DNA from: an uncultured Verrucomicrobiota bacterium
Lineage (GTDB): Bacteria > Verrucomicrobiota > Kiritimatiellia > CAIQIC01 > Lenti-01
NCBI GenBank assembly: GCA_937872095.1
Contig: CALMNW010000075.1
Coordinates: 62,001-126,000, forward strand
Direction of reading: 5' to 3'
DNA length: 64,000 nucleotides
In this document: positions 1 to 8,357 of the stretch, one piece after another
Numbering within the stretch: the first letter of the stretch is position 1
Layout of the letters: each line of letters opens with the position of its first letter
The notes under the pieces: model-generated
What the model was told of the DNA's origin: nothing
What the model saw: only the letters and a program-made list of their open reading frames with translations
Databases searched by the model: none
Position numbers and translations under genes: made by a program

Positions 1-423
1 CGGAGCCCGATGGCGGCAGGGTGGCTGATGCAGAAGCTGGCGGGCAAGGGGTGGACGGCGGAATCGGCGGGCGTGGCGGCTTGGGGCGGCACGCCGGCTT
101 CGCCCGCAGCGCTCGCCGTCATGCGGGAAATCGGCATCGACCTGTCGGCGCACCGCAGCCGGAAACTCACGCGGAAACTGGCGGACGAAGCGACCTTCAT
201 TCTGGCGATGACGGACGGCCATCGGCGGGAAATCGCGCGTCACTTTCCGGAGACGGCGGGGAAGATCCATCTCGTGCACGGCTTCGGTTTGGAAGAGGAA
301 CGGGACGTGCTCGATCCGATCGGCCTGCCGGAGGACGTCTACCGCCACGTGCGGGATGAACTGATCCAGGCGCTGGGGGATTTCCTGCTGTTTCTGGCCG
401 ATCGCGGCGAATTAAATCGCTGA
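1..423 (+). CDS. Low-molecular-weight protein phosphatase (5' truncated by window edge)
   Basis: This is the C-terminal part of a low-molecular-weight protein-tyrosine or arginine phosphatase. The frame is open from the first base and begins Arg-Ser-Pro-Met, which matches the end of the family's catalytic loop (Cys-x5-Arg-Ser-Pro-Met), so the nucleophilic Cys lies just outside the window and the Met at base 10 is not the start. The general-acid Asp-Pro motif is present in the stretch VLDPIG. The segment ThrPro-AlaSerPro-Ala followed by Gly-Ile-Asp-Leu and His-Arg-Ser is usual for the family. Whether it is a Tyr or Arg (YwlE-type) phosphatase depends on loop residues that cannot be seen. Confidence 0.85.
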   Translation, partial: RSPMAAGWLMQKLAGKGWTAESAGVAAWGGTPASPAALAVMREIGIDLSAHRSRKLTRKLADEATFILAMTDGHRREIARHFPETAGKIHLVHGFGLEEERDVLDPIGLPEDVYRHVRDELIQALGDFLLFLADRGELNR

Positions 424-527
424 ACGATCCCAAAGCCCTAATCCATTGATCTGCAGCCTATTGAACTTCGTTCAGCGGCGATTATTTCCGCATATATTCC
501 ACAATATCCATCGAGATACTTGAATAG

Positions 528-544
528 ATACCCCTTGGGGGTAT
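528..544 (+). promoter_or_regulatory. Candidate CsoR operator (interrupted palindrome)
   Basis: The sequence ATACCCCTTGGGGGTAT is an inverted repeat with arms ATACCCC and GGGGTAT around TTG, 9 bases upstream of the csoR start. G-tract palindromes flanked by ATA/TAT are the known operator type of CsoR/RcnR repressors. Its position implies autoregulation of the whole downstream operon. It is the only such site I noticed. Confidence 0.75.
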
Positions 545-553
545 GTTGGGAGT

Positions 554-838
554 ATGAAAACGAAGGCCCACCCCACGACGCACGAGGAGACGCTCCAGCG
601 GTTGCGGCGCATCGCCGGCCAAGTGCAGGGGATCCAGCGGATGGTTGCAGAGCGGAAATACTGCATCGATATCGTCACCCAGCTCCAAGCCGCCCGTTCC
701 GCGCTGCGGGCGGTCGAAATGCAAATCCTGAAAAAGCACGTGGACCATTGCGTGCGCGACGCCTTCGCCTCGGGATCGCCGGCGGAAGCGGACCTCAAAA
801 TGGACGAACTGCTGCGCGTGATGAAGAAACCCTATTGA
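554..838 (+). CDS. csoR: CsoR-family copper-sensing transcriptional repressor
   Basis: This 94-residue all-helical regulator belongs to the CsoR/RcnR/FrmR family. It binds DNA without metal and is released when metal binds. The ligand fingerprint is visible: Cys37 on helix 2 and the His62-x3-Cys66 pair on the next helix. This Cys-His-Cys set is the Cu(I) signature, as opposed to the nickel (RcnR) or formaldehyde (FrmR) sets. The gene opens an operon of closely spaced or overlapping genes and has a G-tract palindrome directly upstream. Cu(I) sensing is inferred from the ligand set; another soft metal or a persulfide cannot be excluded. Confidence 0.9.
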   Translation: MKTKAHPTTHEETLQRLRRIAGQVQGIQRMVAERKYCIDIVTQLQAARSALRAVEMQILKKHVDHCVRDAFASGSPAEADLKMDELLRVMKKPY

Positions 839-863
839 GAACGAACCCGAAAGGAAACGGAAC

Positions 864-1127
864 ATGAAGAGAATCCTGATGATCGCGGCGTTGTTGGCCT
901 CGGTTTCGCTGGCCTTCGCGGCCGGAAAGCCCCAGACGACCTGTCCCGTGATGAAGGGCAGTCCGGTGAACAAGGCCCTCTACGTGGATGCGGAAGGCTA
1001 TCGCCTCTACGTCTGCTGCGGAGCTTGCGTTCGCGAAGTAAAAGCCGACCCGACGAAATACGTCGCGCGATTGCAGGCCGAAGGCGTGGAGCTTGAAAAA
1101 GCGCCGGAGGCTCCGGGAGCGGAATGA
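864..1127 (+). CDS. Secreted YHS/TRASH-like Cys-rich metal-binding protein
   Basis: This is an 87-residue protein with a signal peptide (about residues 1-20, ending Ala-Phe-Ala-Ala). It continues with a small domain holding Cys27-Pro-Val-Met30 and, after a Tyr-Val-Asp turn, Cys51-Cys52-x2-Cys55. This pattern resembles YHS/TRASH-type heavy-metal domains (Cys-Pro-Val-Met ... Cys-Cys-x2-Cys). A periplasmic copper-binding or metallochaperone role is inferred, supported by its place directly behind a Cu(I)-type csoR. An AAAGGA ribosome site precedes it, and its stop overlaps the next start as ATGA, which indicates translational coupling. Confidence 0.75.
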   Translation: MKRILMIAALLASVSLAFAAGKPQTTCPVMKGSPVNKALYVDAEGYRLYVCCGACVREVKADPTKYVARLQAEGVELEKAPEAPGAE

Positions 1128-2257
1128 ACGGGTTCCGGTCCAGCTTGGTTTGGCTGGCGACGGCCGCGGCGGCCTGCGCCGCGGATCCGTTCGCCGGCGT
1201 GGAACCGGCGGTGCCGGAAACGAACGCGCAAGCCGCGGCGCCGGGCTGGAAGGACAATCTCCTTTTCCGGAAAGAGCTGTACCTGCTGTGGGCGGTCGGG
1301 GCCGACGATTTCGAGAAGACCGACCGCCTGTCCTCGCGGCTCTCGGCCGGCTTCGAAGTCCAGAAGAAGTTTTCCACGGCGACGAAGACGGTGGCGTCGG
1401 TGGATTACCAGGGGCGGCTGGTCTATCGCGACCACGCGCTGGGCACGGCGGCCGACGCAATGGGGATGGACGCGGGGCGGTGGACGTACGAAACCCACAA
1501 CGCCTATGCGGATTTCTACAACGTCCTGGGCGAGCCGGGGCGTTTCAACCTGCGTGCCGGGCGGTTTTATCTGCCGTTCGGGCTGAATTCGCAGACCGAT
1601 ACGCACGGGACGCTGCTGCAGTTGTCCAACGACCGTCTGTTCGGCGCCGACCGCGATTGGCAGGCGACGGCCTACGGCAACGCCACGAAACGTCTGGATT
1701 ACCTGGCGGGCTACGTGTTCGGCGCGGGGCCGGACCAGAAGCTGGACGGCCAAACGGGAATGGCGGTGGGGCGCCTCGGACTCAACGGCGATTACATCAA
1801 CGAACGCGGTTTGGAGGCGGGCGTGAGCGGCGCGTATGGCGAGCGTCTCGATCCGCATGCCGGAATCGACGGGCCTATCCGCACCTGGCGGCTGGGGGCC
1901 GACGCGCGAAAGCGCCTGGATTCGGGCATCGGTCCGTTCACGCTGACGGGCGAAGCGGCGGTCGGCGAGGACGAAGACGCCTCCGTCTGGTCCGGGCTGG
2001 CGCAGGCGGATTGGCTGCATCCGGGCCGCCGCTGGGGCGCCGCGGTCCAATACGTCTTTTTCGAGCGCGAACCGACCGAAGTCGGGCGCGGGCCGGACGT
2101 CGATGAGCGGACGAGCGCGACGCTGACGCGCTATTTCCGCAACGACGTCGGCAACGCCTCGCTGCACTGGATCGCGCTGGGGCTGGAGCGGCAACTGCGG
2201 GCGCCGGACGGCGGTGCGGACGCGCTGGCCATGGTCCAATACTACCGCTACTGGTGA
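1124..2257 (+). CDS. Outer-membrane beta-barrel (porin-like) protein
   Basis: The 377-residue protein has a signal peptide (about 1-20, ending Ala-Ala-Cys-Ala-Ala). It continues with alternating aromatic/hydrophobic strands and many Tyr, Trp and Asp-Gly turns. The text around FNLRAGRFYLPFGLNSQTD is typical of porin-like barrels, and the C-terminus ends in aromatic residues (Tyr-Tyr-Arg-Tyr-Trp), as outer-membrane proteins do for BAM recognition. It overlaps the metal-binding gene upstream and lies 7 bases before a lipoprotein gene. A role as the outer-membrane component of a copper-responsive envelope system is inferred from context only. Confidence 0.75.
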   Translation: MNGFRSSLVWLATAAAACAADPFAGVEPAVPETNAQAAAPGWKDNLLFRKELYLLWAVGADDFEKTDRLSSRLSAGFEVQKKFSTATKTVASVDYQGRLVYRDHALGTAADAMGMDAGRWTYETHNAYADFYNVLGEPGRFNLRAGRFYLPFGLNSQTDTHGTLLQLSNDRLFGADRDWQATAYGNATKRLDYLAGYVFGAGPDQKLDGQTGMAVGRLGLNGDYINERGLEAGVSGAYGERLDPHAGIDGPIRTWRLGADARKRLDSGIGPFTLTGEAAVGEDEDASVWSGLAQADWLHPGRRWGAAVQYVFFEREPTEVGRGPDVDERTSATLTRYFRNDVGNASLHWIALGLERQLRAPDGGADALAMVQYYRYW

Positions 2258-2264
2258 GGCGAAC

Positions 2265-2960
2265 ATGAACGGAAAAACGGCGATATGTTGCGGTTGGCTG
2301 GCGCTGGCGCCGGCGGCGTTCGGGGCGATCGGCTGCACGCTGGGCAATCCGGCGCGCGACCTGAAGGCGCTGTATCCCGAGATGACGTCGTACCGCGAAG
2401 ACGTGAAGGAAATGGCCAAGCTGCCGGACGGCCGCGCGGCCTACGCCGCGCTGCGCGAACGGGTCGGCGGCGACCTGGACCCGGTCTACGAGGCGTTCGA
2501 CGTGCCCTACACGCTGTATTCCGTGTTTCGCGGCGACGCGAAGATCGGCTACGTGCACGGCGTGAACGTGCCGGGGCGGGGCGGCGTCATCCAGATTTTC
2601 CTGGCGCTGGATCCGGAAACGGCCGCGATCGAGCGAATGTTCTTCCAGCGGCTGGAAAGTCCAGGCGGCGCCGCGCTGCGGAGTCCGGACGCCGTCGGGC
2701 AGTTCGCGGGGATGTCGCTGGCGGATTTCTACAAGCACGACTACTACGCGGCGGCCGATCCGGGCAACGCGGCCGATCCGGTGGGGCGCCTGGCGCCGCC
2801 GCCGGCTTTGCCCGAGGCGGCGCGCCCGGATTGGGCGGCCACGCTGCGCGGCGTGCGCAAAAACCTGATCTTGCTCGACCTGTTCGCGTTCGATCGCCGC
2901 CACGAGCCGTTCTACGCGCGCGCCGCGGCGGCGCAAAAGGAAAAGGAGCCGATGCCATGA
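2265..2960 (+). CDS. Lipoprotein, possibly with a degenerate FMN-binding-like fold
   Basis: The start was chosen at MNGKTAICCG because it follows the barrel gene by 7 bases and gives a signal sequence ending in a lipobox-like Gly-Ala-Ile-Gly-Cys. The 231-residue product contains GYVHGVNVPGRGG, then alternating strands and a Leu-Glu-Ser-Pro-Gly-Gly segment. This layout recalls FMN_bind (PF04205) domains, which carry Glu-Thr-Pro-Gly at the same place. The Ser/Thr-Gly-Ala-Thr flavinylation motif is absent, so covalent flavin is not expected. The family assignment is tentative. The stop overlaps the next start (ATGA). Confidence 0.65.
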   Translation: MNGKTAICCGWLALAPAAFGAIGCTLGNPARDLKALYPEMTSYREDVKEMAKLPDGRAAYAALRERVGGDLDPVYEAFDVPYTLYSVFRGDAKIGYVHGVNVPGRGGVIQIFLALDPETAAIERMFFQRLESPGGAALRSPDAVGQFAGMSLADFYKHDYYAAADPGNAADPVGRLAPPPALPEAARPDWAATLRGVRKNLILLDLFAFDRRHEPFYARAAAAQKEKEPMP

Positions 2961-3349
2961 AAACGAAAGCGGTTTGGATTCTCGCGCTCGCGCTGGCCGC
3001 GGGCTGGACGGCCGGGTGCGGCCGGAAACGGGAGCAGCACTTCGGCGAACCGTTCACGGATGCGCCGCGGGTGGCGATCGCGCAGCTGCTGGAAACGCCG
3101 GACGCCTACCGGCGGCAGCCGGTGCGGGTGGTCGGCGAAATCGAGCGCCAGTGTCCGGCGGCCGGCTGCTGGCTGTTCCTGCGCGACGGCCAAGGGCGAT
3201 CCATCCGCGTCGAACTGGGCGACTACTTCGCGGAGTTGCCGCGGCACGTGGGCGAAACGGCGGAAGTGGAAGGCGAATGGATCCCGATGGGCGACGATCA
3301 CCAGTTCGTCGGCACGCGGATCACTTTCGGCGGGGAGGCGGCGCCATGA
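2957..3349 (+). CDS. Small lipoprotein with OB-fold/DUF4920-like domain
   Basis: The 130-residue product has a lipoprotein signal (Ala-Gly-Trp-Thr-Ala-Gly-Cys). After it comes a compact beta domain with VRVVGEIERQCPAAGCWLFL: a Val-x-Gly-x-Ile strand followed by a Cys-x4-Cys-Trp turn, then acidic strands and Val-Glu-Gly-Glu-Trp. This resembles DUF4920-type periplasmic OB folds. The two Cys could form a disulfide or a metal site. It is coupled by ATGA overlaps to the genes on both sides, so it is probably made with the ABC permease that follows. Function is unknown. Confidence 0.65.
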   Translation: MKTKAVWILALALAAGWTAGCGRKREQHFGEPFTDAPRVAIAQLLETPDAYRRQPVRVVGEIERQCPAAGCWLFLRDGQGRSIRVELGDYFAELPRHVGETAEVEGEWIPMGDDHQFVGTRITFGGEAAP

Positions 3350-4593
3350 CCTATTCCGCGCTGGCCTGGAAAAACCTCGTGCGGCGTCCGGTGCGGACGG
3401 CGCTGACGGCCGGCGGCGTCGCGCTGGCCGTGGCGGTGGCGGTGAGCCTCGGCGGATTCAACCTGGGCTACCGGCAGGCAATCGCCGGCAGCATCGAGCA
3501 GCTGGGGTTCCAGGTGATGGTGATGGCCAAGGGGTGCCCGTACGAGGCGGCGACGCTGATGCTGAAGGGCGGCAGCGGGCTGCTGTACCTGCCCGAAGAA
3601 GCCCACGCGGAGATCCGGACCGATCCCGACATCGAAGCCATCACGCCGATCTTCATCGGCATCGCCGAAAAACAGGGCTACTCGCTGGACGGCGCGCCGG
3701 CGGCTTCGGCGTACACGATCCTGACGGGAGTGGAGCCGGACAGCTTCCGGCAGATGAAGCCGTGGCTGCAGCTCAAGACGGGCGCGGGCTACGCCGGCGG
3801 CCGCTGGTTCGCGCCGGATGCGACCAACGAAGTCGTCATGGGCTACGAGGTGGCCGAATACGAGCAACGCAAGGTGGGCGACGTCTTCTACGCGACCATC
3901 GTGCCGAACGGCAAGGTGGAACCGGAACTGCACGCCTTCACGGTGGTGGGCGTGCTGGAACGGACGGGCGCGCAGGACGACGGCACGGTGTTCCTGCCGC
4001 TGCGCACCGCGCAGGAGATCTTCGGCCGCGCCGGCGAGCTGACGATCATCGGCATCAAGCTGAAGGAATTCAACGGCATCCGCATGCGCGAATTCGAGGG
4101 CCGGTGGCTGAAGATCCCCGAAGTGCAGGTGGTGAGCCTGGAGCAGGTGAAAGGCGCGCTGGTCTCGCTGGTGGGCACGGCGCAGACGATGGTGGCGGCG
4201 GTGGCGGTGATCGCGGTGCTGGTGGCGATCATCGGCGTGATCAATTCCGTTCTGACGAGCGTGCACGAGCGCACGGGCGAGATCGGCGTCCTGAAGGCGG
4301 TTGGCGCGGGCCGCCTGCAGATCTTCCGGCTGGTGTGGCTGGAGACGCTGCTGACGAGCCTGGCGGGCGCGGTGCCGGGCAGCCTGCTGGCGGCGGGCGG
4401 CGCGCGGCTGACGGACGCGGTGCTGCGCCACGTGCTGAACATCGGCGTGACCCAGCCGTTGGTGCGCATCACGCCCGGGCTGCTGGGCGCGACGATCCTC
4501 GGCGCCGTGGTATTGGGACTGCTCGCGGGCCTCTGGCCGGCGGGCCGGGCCGCCGGCTTGCGACCGGTGGAAGCCATCCGGAGCGGAGAATAG
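3346..4593 (+). CDS. FtsX/MacB-type ABC transporter permease
   Basis: The 415-residue inner-membrane protein has the FtsX/LolCE/MacB layout. One helix lies near residues 15-38, a large periplasmic domain (about 40-275) follows, and three helices lie in the last third, the first around 281-305. After that helix comes the family's cytoplasmic motif, His-Glu-Arg-Thr-Gly-Glu-Ile-Gly-Val-Leu-Lys-Ala-Val-Gly-Ala, which docks with the ATPase. The start ATG overlaps the previous stop. Such permeases usually drive periplasmic conformational work or outer-membrane delivery rather than simple transport. Its partner is the ATPase gene two bases downstream. Confidence 0.9.
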   Translation: MTYSALAWKNLVRRPVRTALTAGGVALAVAVAVSLGGFNLGYRQAIAGSIEQLGFQVMVMAKGCPYEAATLMLKGGSGLLYLPEEAHAEIRTDPDIEAITPIFIGIAEKQGYSLDGAPAASAYTILTGVEPDSFRQMKPWLQLKTGAGYAGGRWFAPDATNEVVMGYEVAEYEQRKVGDVFYATIVPNGKVEPELHAFTVVGVLERTGAQDDGTVFLPLRTAQEIFGRAGELTIIGIKLKEFNGIRMREFEGRWLKIPEVQVVSLEQVKGALVSLVGTAQTMVAAVAVIAVLVAIIGVINSVLTSVHERTGEIGVLKAVGAGRLQIFRLVWLETLLTSLAGAVPGSLLAAGGARLTDAVLRHVLNIGVTQPLVRITPGLLGATILGAVVLGLLAGLWPAGRAAGLRPVEAIRSGE

Positions 4594-4595
4594 CC

Positions 4596-5270
4596 ATGGA
4601 CAAGGAAATCCTCATTTCGGGCCGGAACCTCCGCCGCCACTACCGGCGCGGCAGCGAGACGGTGAAGGCGCTGGACGGCGTCGACGTCGACGTGCGCGCG
4701 GGCGAATCGGTCTGCGTGCTCGGGCCGTCGGGTTCGGGCAAGACGACGCTGGTCAACCTGCTTTCGGCGCTGGATGCGCCGACGGCGGGCGAGCTGACCA
4801 TCGGCGGGCGGCGCGTGGATGGCCTGTCCGAGCGCGAACTGGTGGCGGTGCGGCGCGGGCTGCTGGGCTACGTGTTCCAGCAGTTCCATCTGATCCCGAC
4901 GCTGACGGTGGCGGAGAACGTGGCGCTGCCGCTGCTGTTCCTGGAGCGGCGGCCGGCGCCGGGCGAAATCGCGCGCGTGCTGGAAGCCGTCGGCCTGGCC
5001 GACCGCGCCCGGCACCTGCCGAAGGAACTGTCCGGCGGCCAGATGCAGCGCGTGGCGATCGGGCGCGCGCTGGCGGTGAAGCCGCGCGTGCTGATCGCCG
5101 ACGAACCGACGGGCAACTTGGACAGCCATACCGGCGAAGCCATCTTCGACCTGTTCCAGAAAACGGTCCGCGAGGACGGCGTGGCGCTGGTGCTGACGAC
5201 GCACAACCTGGTGATGGCCGCGCGCTGCGACCGCACGCTGACGCTGGCGGACGGCCGGATCGTTTCTTGA
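4596..5270 (+). CDS. LolD/MacB-type ABC transporter ATP-binding protein
   Basis: The 224-residue ATPase carries all ABC motifs: Walker A GPSGSGKTT, Q-loop in VFQQFHLIP, signature LSGGQ, Walker B VLIADEPTGNLD and the switch His in TTHNL. The Asp-Glu-Pro-Thr-Gly-Asn-Leu-Asp form is characteristic of the LolD/MacB/FtsE group that pairs with FtsX-type permeases, which fits the gene immediately upstream. It closes the csoR operon; the next gene (PhzF family) starts 41 bases later and could be read through. Confidence 0.93.
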   Translation: MDKEILISGRNLRRHYRRGSETVKALDGVDVDVRAGESVCVLGPSGSGKTTLVNLLSALDAPTAGELTIGGRRVDGLSERELVAVRRGLLGYVFQQFHLIPTLTVAENVALPLLFLERRPAPGEIARVLEAVGLADRARHLPKELSGGQMQRVAIGRALAVKPRVLIADEPTGNLDSHTGEAIFDLFQKTVREDGVALVLTTHNLVMAARCDRTLTLADGRIVS

Positions 5271-5311
5271 GCGGATTGCAGCGCCATCCCGATCATGGTA
5301 GAGAACATCGC

Positions 5312-6097
5312 ATGAAGATTCCGATGTGGCAGGTGGACGCGTTCACGGCGAAAGTGTTCGCGGGCAATCCGGCGGCGGTGTGCCTGCTGGACGACTGGCT
5401 CGCCGACGGCGTCCTGCAATCGATCGCGGCGGAAAACAATCTTTCCGAGACGGCGTTCCTGGTGCCGCGGGGCGAGGAATTCGAGCTGCGCTGGTTCACG
5501 CCGGCGGTGGAAGTGGCGCTGTGCGGCCACGCAACGCTGGCGGCGGCGAAGGTGCTGTTCGATCTGCGGGGCTGGTCGCAGTCGGAGGTCCGCTTCCGGA
5601 CGCGCCAGCGCGGCGTGCTGGCGGTGGCGAAGCGCGGCGATGGGTTCGAAATGGATTTTCCGGCGCTGCCGGCATGGCCGGTGCCCGTGCCGGCGGGATT
5701 GGCGGCGGCGCTGGGGGCGGAACCGCGGCAATTGCTGGAATCGACGGACGACTGGCTGGTCGTGCTGGACGACGAAGAAACGGTGCGGAACCTGAAGCCG
5801 GATTTGGCGGCGCTGAAAGCATTCAATTGCCGGTGCCTGGTGCCGACGGCGCGCGGGGACCGGGTCGATTTCGTTTCGCGGGCATTCGCGCCGCGGTTCG
5901 GGATTCCCGAGGACCCGGTGACGGGTTCCGCGCATTGCGCGCTGGCGCCGCATTGGGCGGGCGTGCTGGGGAAGAACGAGCTGCGGGCGTTCCAGGTTTC
6001 CGCGCGCGGCGGCGAGGTGCGCTGCCGGGTCGCGGGCGATCGCGTGAGGCTGGCGGGGCAAGCGGCGGTGTTTCTCGAAGGAGCGATCGAGGTCTGA
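5312..6097 (+). CDS. PhzF-family isomerase/epimerase-like protein
   Basis: The 261-residue protein begins MKIPMWQVDAF and has the two-lobed diaminopimelate-epimerase-like fold of the PhzF family. Recognisable motifs are Phe-x-Gly-Asn-Pro-Ala-Ala-Val near the start, the catalytic Glu in Asn-Leu-Ser-Glu-Thr-Ala-Phe, Leu-Cys-Gly-His-Ala-Thr, and Glu-Asp-Pro-Val-Thr-Gly-Ser-Ala-His-Cys in the second lobe. Most members outside phenazine operons have no known substrate, and no phenazine genes are nearby. It follows the csoR operon closely but has no obvious link to metal handling. It converges on tolC-like gene 6122-7327. Confidence 0.9.
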   Translation: MKIPMWQVDAFTAKVFAGNPAAVCLLDDWLADGVLQSIAAENNLSETAFLVPRGEEFELRWFTPAVEVALCGHATLAAAKVLFDLRGWSQSEVRFRTRQRGVLAVAKRGDGFEMDFPALPAWPVPVPAGLAAALGAEPRQLLESTDDWLVVLDDEETVRNLKPDLAALKAFNCRCLVPTARGDRVDFVSRAFAPRFGIPEDPVTGSAHCALAPHWAGVLGKNELRAFQVSARGGEVRCRVAGDRVRLAGQAAVFLEGAIEV

Positions 6098-6113
6098 GGC
6101 GCAGCCGCGCCTC
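6096..6113. terminator. Hairpin between convergent genes, weak terminator candidate
   Basis: GAGGCGC and GCGCCTC pair around a four-base loop, starting within the stop codon of the phzF-like gene and just before the end of the convergent tolC-like gene. No run of T follows on either strand, so it may act only weakly or with Rho. Confidence 0.3.
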
Positions 6114-6121
6114 GCGAGGCT

Positions 6122-7327
6122 TTACGGCTGCAGGCGGCCGAGTTCTTCGGCGAAATCGACCGCGAGCCGTTCCTGCTGACTTTCCGCGACCGCGGCCTGG
6201 AGCGCCGTGTCGAGAAGGCGCCCGCGGATCTGCAACTGGTCGCGCAACCGGTCGAACGGCGCGCCGTTCATCTGTTCGAGATCGCGAGTCAACTGGTCGA
6301 CCAAGGGCGGGACCAGGCGGTCCCGGCGCGCCTGCTGTTCCCGGAAGGCTGCGGCGGCCTGCAGCAGGGCTTGGAGCCGTTCTTTCACGATGCGCCGCTG
6401 CAGCGCCATCGCGAAGTCGCTTTGTTTCCGTTTTTCGCGCAGGGCGGCGACGTCGGGATTGCGCCCTCCCCACGGCAGGACAAAAGCGGCGGAGAGGGAC
6501 CACGTGTCTTCGCCGGATTCGAAATCGGAACTGTACGCGGGCTGGATATACTTGAGATGGAATCCGTCTTCCGCGCGCGCCAGGTCGGCGGCGGCCTCGA
6601 GGGCTTGGGCTTCCGCCGCCAGCCGCCGGTAATCGGCGCGGTTATCCAAGGCCTGCCGGAGCAATTCGTCGAGTTCGGCCCGGGTCGGCAAGGCGGCGGG
6701 CCGGATCGCGGCGAAGGCCTCGAGATCGGCTTGGCTTCCCAGGGCTTGATGGAGATCCCGCTGGACGTCGATCCACTCCGTTTCGACCTTTTCGCGGTCG
6801 TTCAGGAGGCCGAGGTAGAGGTCGTAGAGCTGGGCGCGGTTGGGAACCGCCAATTGGCTCTGCCGCACGCGTTGGTCGGCCTGGCCGAGGAGCGGTTCGA
6901 GAAAGGCCAGTTCTTCCGCGTAGAGGTCCAGCTGCTTCCGGAGCAGGCGGTAGGTGCAGAAATCGCGGGTGACGGCCCACAGCGCCTGTCCTTCGAGGGC
7001 GTCCACGCGCAGCTTTTCCGATTGGGCCACCCAGTCCAATTGTTCCCGGAGCTTGGCCTGGCTCCAGCGGGTCGGCAGATAGATGCGCAGCCCGAGGCCC
7101 GCGTCGTCGTCGCTCGCGCGCGGACGCAGTTCCAGGCCGAAATCCGACGGGTTTTGCGCGCGGACGGCGGCCTGTTCCGCCTGCACGGTCTTTTTCAGGT
7201 AGAGGCCTTCGGACAGATTGCGGATCGCCGCTTCCGGGCTCGCGGCCGATTCCCCGGCGGCGTCCGCGCCGGCGGTTCCGGCCAGCAGCAGGCCGAGCAG
7301 AAACGGGACAAGCGCGGGCGATCTCAT
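6122..7327 (-). CDS. TolC-like outer-membrane efflux protein
   Basis: The 401-residue product has a signal peptide (about 1-24). After it come long amphipathic helices rich in Ala, Gln, Arg and Leu, with heptad-like stretches such as LREQLDWVAQSEKLRVDALE and a second half with the same layout. This is the usual internal duplication of TolC/OEP proteins. It is somewhat shorter than typical members (420-480 residues). The start overlaps the stop of the HlyD-like gene (ATGA), so it is the last gene of the CotH-VTC-DUF4956-HlyD-TolC operon. It would form the outer-membrane exit duct for the adaptor encoded upstream. Confidence 0.8.
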   Translation of the reverse strand: MRSPALVPFLLGLLLAGTAGADAAGESAASPEAAIRNLSEGLYLKKTVQAEQAAVRAQNPSDFGLELRPRASDDDAGLGLRIYLPTRWSQAKLREQLDWVAQSEKLRVDALEGQALWAVTRDFCTYRLLRKQLDLYAEELAFLEPLLGQADQRVRQSQLAVPNRAQLYDLYLGLLNDREKVETEWIDVQRDLHQALGSQADLEAFAAIRPAALPTRAELDELLRQALDNRADYRRLAAEAQALEAAADLARAEDGFHLKYIQPAYSSDFESGEDTWSLSAAFVLPWGGRNPDVAALREKRKQSDFAMALQRRIVKERLQALLQAAAAFREQQARRDRLVPPLVDQLTRDLEQMNGAPFDRLRDQLQIRGRLLDTALQAAVAESQQERLAVDFAEELGRLQP

Positions 7328-8343
7328 TTCGATCTCCCGAACCACTGTTCGAAGATGGACAGGTCGGGCACCACCACCACCCGTTCGCCGGGCGTCATGG
7401 TCGCGCCGTCTTCCAGTTCGATGACGATGCGGCGCCCGCGCAGGATTTCGTCGCTGAATCCCGTGAAGACCGGCAGCTTGCGGATGTCGGCCGTGATGGT
7501 TTTCACCTTGCCCATGCGGACTTCGCGGGTGGTGGAGGCGATGACCTTGCACTTGTCGCCTTCGGCGACGACCGAGCGGTTTTCTTCCGGGATGAACGCG
7601 ATGATGCGGAGGGTGGAGACGTTGCTGATGCGCAGGATGGGGTCGCCGGTTTCCACGACGTCGCCGGGCTGGTGCAGGAGTTCGGCCACGACGCCGGGGG
7701 TGGAGGCCACCAAGCGGCCCCGGGCCTGCTGCAGGGTCTTCAATTCGGCCGAATCGTAGAGTTCCATGTCTTGCCGGGCCGCGGCCAGGCGCTGTTCCAG
7801 CTGCGCGATCAGGGCGGGATAGCGGGCCAGGACCTTGCGGGTGGCCGCGATCCGGGGACGGAGGTCTTCCACGTCCTGTTCCAGGACGAGATGTTTCGCG
7901 AGCAAGTCTTCGGTCCGGGTCCAGCCGCTTTCCAGGGCTTGCAGTTCCGCCGCGGTCTTGGCTTCTTCGAGCTTCAGGCTTTCCATCTCGCAGCCGATCG
8001 AAAAGATCTTGTCCCGCGACTTCATCAGCGACGCCTGGTCCATCAGGCCCTCCACGGCCAGGGAGGCGTTGTCGAGTTCGCCAAGCAGCTGGCCGACTTC
8101 CACGGTTTCGCCCATGTCGACGTATAGGGCTTTCAGCCGGCCGTCTTCCAGCGGCGCGACGTACTCGTAGGTCCGTTCCGCTTCGCCGTAGAAGCGGACG
8201 CGGTTCAGGCCGCCGGGCAGGAGCAGCAGAACCGCGACGGCGGCGGTCAGCCAGATGATCCAGGGCCAGCCGTTGAAGAATTGCTTCACGAGGTGGTGGC
8301 CGCGGCTGCGGAGGGCGGGGCGTTTGAATTCGTGTTCGGTCAT
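7324..8343 (-). CDS. HlyD-like periplasmic adaptor (membrane fusion protein)
   Basis: The start is the ATG 14 bases after the DUF4956 stop, giving 339 residues. It has a cytoplasmic N-terminus, one membrane helix (about residues 27-45), a first lipoyl half (Val-Ala-Pro-Leu-Glu-Asp-Gly ... Val-Gln-/Val-Gly-Gln-Leu-Leu), a long coiled coil (about 105-215), then the second lipoyl half (Ala-Ser-Thr-Pro-Gly-Val-Val ... Gly-Asp-Pro-Ile-Leu) and a beta-barrel region. This is the HlyD/EmrA domain order. No pump or ABC gene is present in the operon, so its inner-membrane partner is either DUF4956 or encoded elsewhere. Confidence 0.85.
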   Translation of the reverse strand: MTEHEFKRPALRSRGHHLVKQFFNGWPWIIWLTAAVAVLLLLPGGLNRVRFYGEAERTYEYVAPLEDGRLKALYVDMGETVEVGQLLGELDNASLAVEGLMDQASLMKSRDKIFSIGCEMESLKLEEAKTAAELQALESGWTRTEDLLAKHLVLEQDVEDLRPRIAATRKVLARYPALIAQLEQRLAAARQDMELYDSAELKTLQQARGRLVASTPGVVAELLHQPGDVVETGDPILRISNVSTLRIIAFIPEENRSVVAEGDKCKVIASTTREVRMGKVKTITADIRKLPVFTGFSDEILRGRRIVIELEDGATMTPGERVVVVPDLSIFEQWFGRSK

Positions 8344-8357
8344 GGGGTCGCTCCTGC

